From CALLCD01 sp039196965 (GTDB taxonomy: Bacteria > Pseudomonadota > Alphaproteobacteria > Caulobacterales > Hyphomonadaceae): DNA of 64,000 nt. Location of the stretch: the NCBI GenBank assembly GCA_039196965.1, contig JBCCUK010000002.1:62001-126000 (forward strand). The letters are read 5' to 3'. The notes under the pieces are model-generated. The model searched no databases. It was not told where the DNA came from and worked only from the letters and a program-made list of their open reading frames with translations. Position 1 is the first letter of the stretch. Each line of letters starts with the position of its first letter. Of the stretch, positions 58,731 through 64,000 are shown in pieces. The position numbers and the translations under genes are program-made.

Positions 58731-60283
58731 ACGGCCATTCTCCATATGTCCAGTTTGTGATCACTATGCTGCAGGAACGTTCGCTCTGCTCTGCCTGTAT
58801 CCGGATAGTCAGTGCGGTGATGGCCGCCACGGCTCTCCTCTCTTGCAAGGGCCGCCGCAGCAATGAGTTTCGAGGCGGTCAATGGACGGGCGTTTCCGTG
58901 CTCGTCTTGCATTTGTTCAATCCAGTCGACCAACTCGGTCAAACCTGCCTTTGTTCTGATGACACCGCATAGGTTCGCCATTTTCGCCCTTAAATGTTGC
59001 AATATCTCTATGGGTAGATTCGGTTGAACAAGTGCCTCGCTGGCAAAGGTCGCTTCCAGCTCGCTGTTCAATAGACGCCGCGAAGTTCTGTCGGCAAAGA
59101 CAACGGCTTCCAGAAGGGAATTCGAAGCGAGGCGGTTAGCGCCATGGGCTCCTGTAGAAGCACACTCTCCGCAAACAGATAATCCGCCTAGTGTTGATTT
59201 GCCCCAGAGGTCCGAAACAATGCCGCCCATATGATAGTGCGCCGCGGTGGCAACGGGCATTGGATCAGTGCGTGGATCTATATTCGCACTCTGGCAGGCG
59301 GAAAATACAGTTGGGAAATGCTCCGGAAAATCTGCGCCGACGGCCGCTCGCGCATCGAGATAGGCTCCGCGTCCGGCAAGCCTCTCAGCCTGTATCGCCC
59401 TTGCGACTTCGTCGCGTGGCGCGAGCTCGGCGAGTTCGTGGTACTTGGCCATGAATGGCGTTCCGGCCTGATCAATCAGGATTGATCCTTCGCCGCGAAG
59501 CGCTTCTGTCGCCAGTGGTGCTGGGTCCTGATCAATATCAAGGGCTGTCGGATGAAATTGTACAAATTCGGTATCTGATAGCAGCGCGCCGCAACTCGCT
59601 GCCATGGCCAGCGCATCCCCAAGCGCGGAAGCAGGATTTGTGGTCACTTTGAAGAGCCCGCCCGTGCCACCGGTACAGAGTACCGTTTCGGCAGCGGTCA
59701 CCGAGACATGTTGGCCGCGCTCATCTGTCATTACTGCGCCGCCAACTCTGCCCTCTGCACTTTGCAGTAGAGCGCAGGCGCGCAACCCTGTTCTGATTAT
59801 GATCGATGTGGTTTTCTGCACGGCCGTGATGAGGGCGTCCATAATGGCGCGCCCAGCGAGGTCCCCGGCGACACGGGCCACGCGTGGGGCGGAATGGGCA
59901 GCTTCCAGAGACAGGGCGAGTGCCCCTTCAGGGGTGCGGTCGAACGGCACACCAAGCTCGATAAGATCGAGCACCCGGTTCGGGCCGTCTTTGGCAAGCA
60001 GCCCGGCAACGACAGGGTCCACAAGACCTGCGCCCGCAGCGATCGTATCCTTTGCATGGTCTTCAGGGGAGTCGGATGGATCGAGCGCGGCAGCCAGCCC
60101 GCCTTGTGCCCATGCCGAGGAGGATGCCGTACCGAGCGGCGCAGTAGAGATAATTGTACAAGGGCGCGGGCTCAGTTTCAGCGCAATGAACAGGCCAGCC
60201 AGCCCGGCTCCGATAATCAGAATATCGGTATCGTGACGGTTCCCCTTATCCGTCTTGATAATCGCGGCTGATGGCTGGTTCAT
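58727..60283 (-). CDS. nadB: L-aspartate oxidase
   Basis: The FAD enzyme that oxidises aspartate to iminoaspartate, the first step of de novo NAD synthesis. The 518-residue protein begins with DTDILIIGAGLAGLFIALKL; SSSAWAQGGLAAALDPSDSP is the FAD/substrate block, TVLCTGGTGGLFKVTTNP and EFVQFHPTALDI are family signatures, and TAAHYHMGGIVSDLWGKSTL includes an active-site His. CGECASTGAHGANRLASNSL completes the domain. It overlaps the small secreted-protein gene before it and nadC after it by 4 bases each. Confidence 0.95.
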   Translation of the reverse strand: MNQPSAAIIKTDKGNRHDTDILIIGAGLAGLFIALKLSPRPCTIISTAPLGTASSSAWAQGGLAAALDPSDSPEDHAKDTIAAGAGLVDPVVAGLLAKDGPNRVLDLIELGVPFDRTPEGALALSLEAAHSAPRVARVAGDLAGRAIMDALITAVQKTTSIIIRTGLRACALLQSAEGRVGGAVMTDERGQHVSVTAAETVLCTGGTGGLFKVTTNPASALGDALAMAASCGALLSDTEFVQFHPTALDIDQDPAPLATEALRGEGSILIDQAGTPFMAKYHELAELAPRDEVARAIQAERLAGRGAYLDARAAVGADFPEHFPTVFSACQSANIDPRTDPMPVATAAHYHMGGIVSDLWGKSTLGGLSVCGECASTGAHGANRLASNSLLEAVVFADRTSRRLLNSELEATFASEALVQPNLPIEILQHLRAKMANLCGVIRTKAGLTELVDWIEQMQDEHGNARPLTASKLIAAAALAREESRGGHHRTDYPDTGRAERTFLQHSDHKLDIWRMAV

Positions 60284-60744
60284 GAAACAGGTAGACTATC
60301 GTCCCGCCAGAATTCAACTGGTGCTGCATAATTTGCATCCTGCCATACCCCAGTCATCAATGATTGGCTTTGGGGTTCGACGACGAAGTGGTCCGGGAGG
60401 TAATTTGAGACTGAATATCCGGGGGTAAGGCTGCGAATAACTTCACTGCGGATGATCAGCTTGTTCCCCTGTGGGGTGATCCGACAGGCCTGATCCATCT
60501 GCCAGGATATGCCCGGCGCATACTCGCAGCTCTCCCGCGAGACAAAGCTGCAAGTGCGTGACCCGTTCTCTTCAGGCTGCGAGATCGTCATGTTACCGGT
60601 TAGCGTGCACTCCTTGGCTTTCACATCGGTCCGGAAGGACCATGCACCGGAAATATCCTCGTTCGCCTGAGCTGCGCTGGCCAAGCCCAGGACCGAAATC
60701 GCTATCAGAATAACCCATGCAGCCGGTTTCGTGCCCATCCTCAC
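60280..60744 (-). CDS. Small secreted protein, second of two paralogues in the NAD operon
   Basis: A 154-residue protein with a signal peptide (AAWVILIAISVLGLASAAQA). I do not recognise the family. The mature part starts EDISGAWSFRTDVKAKECTL and holds six cysteines, including one in TCSFVSRESCEYAPG and one in MDQACRITPQG, then SNYLPDHFVVEPQSQSLMTG and AAPVEFWRDD. Those phrases recur in the neighbour at 60741, so the two are tandem duplicates. The beta-rich, lipocalin-like look (GAW near the start) is only an impression. ATGA overlaps join it to both neighbours, so it is translated with nadB although it is exported. Confidence 0.78.
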   Translation of the reverse strand: MRMGTKPAAWVILIAISVLGLASAAQANEDISGAWSFRTDVKAKECTLTGNMTISQPEENGSRTCSFVSRESCEYAPGISWQMDQACRITPQGNKLIIRSEVIRSLTPGYSVSNYLPDHFVVEPQSQSLMTGVWQDANYAAPVEFWRDDSLPVS

Positions 60745-61184
60745 GATATCCCGTCTGTGGTCCGGCGAAACTCCACAGGCGCTATAATCGCCGATACGAG
60801 CGATCCTATCATCCTGTCCGGACTCTCAATCTCCAGCGCAAAGTGATCTGGAACATAGTTTTCCGGATTCACATCGGCTTCAATGAAGCTGACAATGGTG
60901 GAGCGGACGGAGATCGTCTCGTCGGCCCGGTAGCCTGAGCAGGTCTGTTCGACAACCCAACGGTCCTGACCTTCGCAATCCTCAACGGCTGTTAAGGCGC
61001 ACCTGTATACGCCATCCTCCGGGGTCGTGCGCACTTTCATGGTTCCGTAGAGGCGGCAGACACCGGCATGGTATCGCTCGGTTTCGAACGTCCATGCTCC
61101 GGTGATATCGCTTTGCGCCAGCGATGGTGCTGTTACGGCGACTGCCAGAACCGAGACAAGCAGAAATTTTGCTGAACTTGTCAT
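60741..61184 (-). CDS. Small secreted protein, first of two paralogues in the NAD operon
   Basis: A 147-residue protein with signal peptide AKFLLVSVLAVAVTAPSLAQ. Mature phrases are SDITGAWTFETERYHAGVCR, LYGTMKVRTTPEDGVYRCAL, TAVEDCEGQDRWVVEQTCSG, NYVPDHFALEIESPDRMIG and IIAPVEFRRT. Each has a counterpart at the same place in the gene that follows, including most cysteines, which probably form disulfides in the periplasm. No enzyme motif is visible. It starts 91 bases after nadA and overlaps its paralogue by 4 bases. Confidence 0.78.
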   Translation of the reverse strand: MTSSAKFLLVSVLAVAVTAPSLAQSDITGAWTFETERYHAGVCRLYGTMKVRTTPEDGVYRCALTAVEDCEGQDRWVVEQTCSGYRADETISVRSTIVSFIEADVNPENYVPDHFALEIESPDRMIGSLVSAIIAPVEFRRTTDGIS

Positions 61185-61275
61185 TCTGTCTGACTACTCC
61201 GGCTGGGACCCCATATGTCCTATTATAAGATGATGCGCCGGTCTGAGGCAGTTTCAAGGCCGTAAGCAGGCATCC

Positions 61276-62415
61276 TTAAACCATTTCCAGTTCAATTGGC
61301 TTGAGCCCTGTCTCAAAGTCCAGAGGTTTCGCCATTTTTGGTAGTGCGAGCATGGCGTCTATCGCCGCTTTCGCGCGGACCCGCATGTCTTCATCCATGG
61401 TCACCTCATATTCCATATTCATGAGGCAGTCATAGATGTTTTCCATGGTGATGCGCTTCATATGGGGACAGAGATTGCAGGGGCGCACGAAATTCACATC
61501 TGGATTTTCTGCAGCGACATTGTCGCTCATGGAGCATTCTGTCAGCAAGACCACCTTGGCCGGCGAATTGTCAGAGACGTAATTCGCAAGTGCCGCTGTC
61601 GACCCGGCATAATCAGCCGCCTCCAGAACATCCGGCGGGCATTCCGGGTGAGCGAGGATCACAACTCCCGGGTGGGCATCGCGCAATTGCTCGAGATCTT
61701 CGGCGGTGAACATCTCATGAACCTCACAGGAGCCCGGCCATGTCATGACCTTGATGTTCGTCATCGCGGCCACATTCCGCGCCAGGTACTGGTCGGGAAC
61801 CAATATAACCCGGTCGCTGCCGAATTCGGCGGCGATATGTTCGACAACCTGGGCGGCATTTGAGGACGTGCAGGTAATATGGCACTCCGCCTTCACATCT
61901 GCTGTGGTGTTCACATAGGTCACCACGGGAACGCCGGGGTATCTTTCCTTGATCAGCTTCACGTCTTCGCCTGTGATCGACGATGCGAGCGAGCATCCCG
62001 CCCGTGTGTCGGGGATGAGCACAGTCTTATCGGGGGCGAGGATCTTCGACGTCTCCGCCATGAAGTGCACACCAGCCTGAACGATGACATCTGCATCTAC
62101 ATTAGCCGCTTCCCGCGCCAGCTGAAGGCTATCTCCACGAAAATCCCCAACCAGGCGAAAAATATCCGGCGTCATATAGTTGTGTGCCAATATAACGGCG
62201 TTTTTTTCTTCCTTCAGGCGATTTATTGCGGCCACGAGCGGGGCAATGCCCGGCCACTCCATCGGGGTTATGAATTCTTGTACGGCTGGATAAAGATGGT
62301 CTGTTTCTTTGTGAACCTCATCAGTGTAGGCGAGTGCGCGTTCTTCTGCCGCGAGGACGCGCATGGCGGGATTGGGTGTTGGACATCCCGGGCCTGCATC
62401 AATCAATCTTGCCAT
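61276..62415 (-). CDS. nadA: Quinolinate synthase
   Basis: The 4Fe-4S enzyme that condenses iminoaspartate with dihydroxyacetone phosphate to quinolinate. The 379-residue protein has KNAVILAHNYMTPDIFRLVG, DVIVQAGVHFMAETSKIL, the Cys in TRAGCSLASSITGEDVKLIK, HITCTSSNAAQVVEHI, TWPGSCEVHEMFTAEDLEQL, LAHPECPPDVLEAADYAGST and NFVRPCNLCPHMKRITMENI. The cluster cysteines include those in AGCSL, SCEVH and CNLC/CPH. It is the first gene of the operon and has two inverted repeats upstream. Confidence 0.96.
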   Translation of the reverse strand: MARLIDAGPGCPTPNPAMRVLAAEERALAYTDEVHKETDHLYPAVQEFITPMEWPGIAPLVAAINRLKEEKNAVILAHNYMTPDIFRLVGDFRGDSLQLAREAANVDADVIVQAGVHFMAETSKILAPDKTVLIPDTRAGCSLASSITGEDVKLIKERYPGVPVVTYVNTTADVKAECHITCTSSNAAQVVEHIAAEFGSDRVILVPDQYLARNVAAMTNIKVMTWPGSCEVHEMFTAEDLEQLRDAHPGVVILAHPECPPDVLEAADYAGSTAALANYVSDNSPAKVVLLTECSMSDNVAAENPDVNFVRPCNLCPHMKRITMENIYDCLMNMEYEVTMDEDMRVRAKAAIDAMLALPKMAKPLDFETGLKPIELEMV

Positions 62416-62448
62416 TGAAACATCTCCTCTTTCACCAAATTACTCTAC

Positions 62449-62469
62449 TTATGCTCAATATGAGTATAA
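62449..62469. promoter_or_regulatory. Inverted repeat upstream of nadA, candidate repressor operator 1
   Basis: TTATGCTCA-ATA-TGAGTATAA is a 21-base inverted repeat with one mismatch, 34 bases before the nadA start codon, where a repressor would block transcription or initiation. Alphaproteobacterial NAD operons are known to be controlled by NadQ or NrtR regulators. I cannot match this motif to either from memory with certainty. Confidence 0.5.
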
Positions 62470-62539
62470 TATGGTTATAAATAAACGCAGAACAAGTCTG
62501 CCACCTTTATCGGGGAACTCTCACCCTGCGCGTCTGCTT

Positions 62540-62558
62540 TTATGCAAACTGAGCATAA
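62540..62558. promoter_or_regulatory. Inverted repeat upstream of nadA, candidate repressor operator 2
   Basis: TTATGC-AAACTGA-GCATAA is a second inverted repeat 125 bases before nadA. It shares TTATGC and TGAGCATAA with the first site, although the centre is two bases shorter. Two similar sites in one 240-base gap are more than expected by chance and point to the same regulator. Confidence 0.45.
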
Positions 62559-62657
62559 GGGGTATAAGGGTGCGCTTTGTGGCTGGCAAGTGTCAAATTG
62601 GACAACTTTGCCACAATACCGATGGCTTCTTTGAAGGTTATAAAACCGGATTGGAGC

Positions 62658-62915
62658 TTACCCACCGCCTACAGGCGGCATAAAGGCGATTTCCGTTGCC
62701 CCCTCAATTGAAACCGGCTCGATGGCGACTTCTCCATCTATAGCGATGCGAACCGTCTGATCTGTCATGGCTCCTGTTGATCCATGGAGCCGATCTGCCC
62801 AGTTGCGCAGATCCGTTGTGTTGCTCACGTCCAATGGCACAGGTGTAGCCTCTTCGAGCGACCCCGTGACATCTGTCAGCCGGCCGAAATACAGGAGGCG
62901 AGGGGATGCACTCAT
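62658..62915 (-). CDS. moaD: Molybdopterin synthase sulfur-carrier subunit MoaD
   Basis: An 85-residue ubiquitin-like protein. It begins SPRLLYFGRLTDVTGSLEEA and ends AFMPPVGGG; the C-terminal Gly-Gly is adenylylated and turned into a thiocarboxylate that MoaE uses. Length is normal. The ATG overlaps the moaA stop by 4 bases (ATGA). Its partner moaE lies at 37060, in the other molybdenum-cofactor group. Confidence 0.9.
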   Translation of the reverse strand: MSASPRLLYFGRLTDVTGSLEEATPVPLDVSNTTDLRNWADRLHGSTGAMTDQTVRIAIDGEVAIEPVSIEGATEIAFMPPVGGG

Positions 62916-63973
62916 CCGCCAGTCGTCGACATGTGACGGGCGAGTGCAGGCGCATCACCCCGTCGATCAATGCGGAACTCATGTTTCTCCGGCTTGAGGA
63001 ACAATGCCTTTTCCAGCGCGCCGTCCAGTGCCTCTGGCCCGCTTTCCCTCAAAACGCTGCGAAGATCGACATGGTCGTCCTGCCCGAGACACATGTATAT
63101 GCGTCCAGTGCACGTGACGCGGACGCGATTGCACCCGGCGCAGAAATTATTGGTCAGCGGCGTTATAAAGCCGAGCTTGCCACCTGTTTCCTTGATGCGG
63201 ACATAGCTTGATGGTCCGCCATTCCGATCCGTTGTCGGCATATCGGTTAGAGTCCAGCACTGTTCCAGCGCCTCTCGAACCTCGGTCAACGGCACATATT
63301 GATCGATACGGTCTTCGCCCGTATCACCGAGCGGCATGACCTCTATCAGTGTCATGTCGATGCCGCGTCCATGAGCCCACTCGATCATCCGAGGAATTTC
63401 ATCGAGATTCTGGTGTTTCAAGGCGACCGTATTGAGCTTGATTTTAAGACCGGCCATTTGGGCAGCATCAATACCTTCGAGGACCTTGGAAAGACGCGCG
63501 CGCCGCGTGATCTCGGCAAACCGGTCTTCATCGAGACTGTCGAGGGAGATGTTCAGCCGCTTGACGCCGGCCCGCGCAAGGGTTTCGGCCATATAGGACA
63601 GCATGGTGGCATTTGTCGTAAGGGTTAGCTCTTCCAGATCATGGCCCAGCCGAGCCCCAAGGCGTTCTATGAGCTGAAGAATATCCCGGCGGACGAGAGG
63701 TTCCCCGCCTGTGATGCGGATTTTGGTAACGCCGCGGGCGATGAAGGCATTTGCGATCAGCTCCAGCTCTTCCAAAGTCAGGAGATCCCGCTTCGGCAAA
63801 AATGTCATCCGCTCTGCCATGCAATAGGAGCACCGGAGATCGCAGCGGTCCGTCACCGACAAGCGCAGATAAGTGATCTGGCGACCAAAAGTATCTATGA
63901 GGGGCGCGCTTGATGCGGCCTCCTTGGGTGTGGGGTGTGTACGCTCAGCCAGGGTGATCAGATTATGGGGCAT
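62912..63973 (-). CDS. moaA: GTP 3',8-cyclase MoaA
   Basis: The radical SAM enzyme for the first step of molybdopterin synthesis. In the 353-residue protein the N-terminal cluster motif is RLSVTDRCDLRCSYCMAERM (CxxxCxxC), the SAM-binding motif is KIRITGGEPLVRRDIL, and the second cluster motif is FCAGCNRVRVTCTGRIYMCL. The chain ends HMSTTGG; the C-terminal Gly-Gly needed for activity is present. It is coupled to moaD by a 4-base overlap. Confidence 0.96.
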   Translation of the reverse strand: MPHNLITLAERTHPTPKEAASSAPLIDTFGRQITYLRLSVTDRCDLRCSYCMAERMTFLPKRDLLTLEELELIANAFIARGVTKIRITGGEPLVRRDILQLIERLGARLGHDLEELTLTTNATMLSYMAETLARAGVKRLNISLDSLDEDRFAEITRRARLSKVLEGIDAAQMAGLKIKLNTVALKHQNLDEIPRMIEWAHGRGIDMTLIEVMPLGDTGEDRIDQYVPLTEVREALEQCWTLTDMPTTDRNGGPSSYVRIKETGGKLGFITPLTNNFCAGCNRVRVTCTGRIYMCLGQDDHVDLRSVLRESGPEALDGALEKALFLKPEKHEFRIDRRGDAPALARHMSTTGG

Positions 63974-64000
63974 TGTTCAGGCTGAGCTTGTTTATCCGGT

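Noticed and set aside
1..64000. tRNA or rRNA genes, CRISPR arrays, insertion sequences, prophage
   Set aside because: No T-loop/anticodon patterns, regularly spaced repeats, transposase or phage-type proteins were seen on either strand by eye; small RNAs could still be missed.

Overview
The window looks like chromosome of a free-living, flagellated alphaproteobacterium, probably from the Caulobacterales/Maricaulales/Parvularculales side of the class. Reasons: alphaproteobacterial-type family-4 uracil-DNA glycosylase, ETF-ubiquinone oxidoreductase and glyQ/glyS genes; a TTAA-N7-TTAA site that matches the CtrA box; and a TGTCATC...GATGACA palindromic element of a type common in this class. The placement is inference from gene content; no rRNA, tRNA or phage genes were seen.

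Layout. 0-6 kb: the end of fliM, a BolA-family gene, an M28 peptidase lipoprotein, a methyltransferase gene broken by an in-frame TAA, and a large methyltransferase-methyltransferase-glycosyltransferase fusion. 6.4-18.5 kb: a very acidic secreted protein whose mature part has no lysine, then a complete-looking type II secretion operon (E, F, G, H-like, J-like, K-like, L-like, M-like, C-like, I-like, D) with a lipoprotein-type secretin. 18.5-34.9 kb: a surface polysaccharide locus with two sulfotransferases, exostosin-like, rhamnosyltransferase-like and GT2 enzymes, methyltransferases, gmd and fcl for GDP-fucose, two coiled-coil proteins of unknown function, and a Wzm/Wzt-type ABC exporter. It is best read as making and exporting a sulfated, methylated, 6-deoxyhexose-containing glycan.

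34.8-41.2 kb, minus strand: molybdenum cofactor genes (moaE, moaB, moaC, moeA) behind an exported TPR protein and ETF-QO. 41.2-48.4 kb: a uracil-DNA glycosylase, a GT2/DUF2064 pair, a PI-PLC-like lipoprotein, a polyprenyl diphosphate synthase, a DUF2007 protein, a TrmN6-like methyltransferase and a CE15-like esterase. 48.8-55.7 kb: glyQ, a DUF2314 lipoprotein, a cupin, glyS (carrying an in-frame palindromic repeat insertion) and ppdK. 56-57 kb: a SleB-like cell-wall hydrolase behind a CtrA-type box.

57-64 kb, minus strand: an SDR oxidoreductase and the de novo NAD operon nadA - two paralogous small secreted proteins - nadB - nadC, preceded by two inverted repeats that could be repressor operators; then moaA-moaD. 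Together moaA, moaD, moaE, moaC, moaB and moeA cover most of molybdopterin synthesis from two separate loci.

The most promising material for new biology is (i) the lysine-free acidic secreted protein with a long structured leader beside the type II secretion operon, (ii) the sulfated-glycan export locus with its paired coiled-coil proteins, and (iii) the tandem secreted paralogues embedded with 4-base overlaps in the NAD operon.
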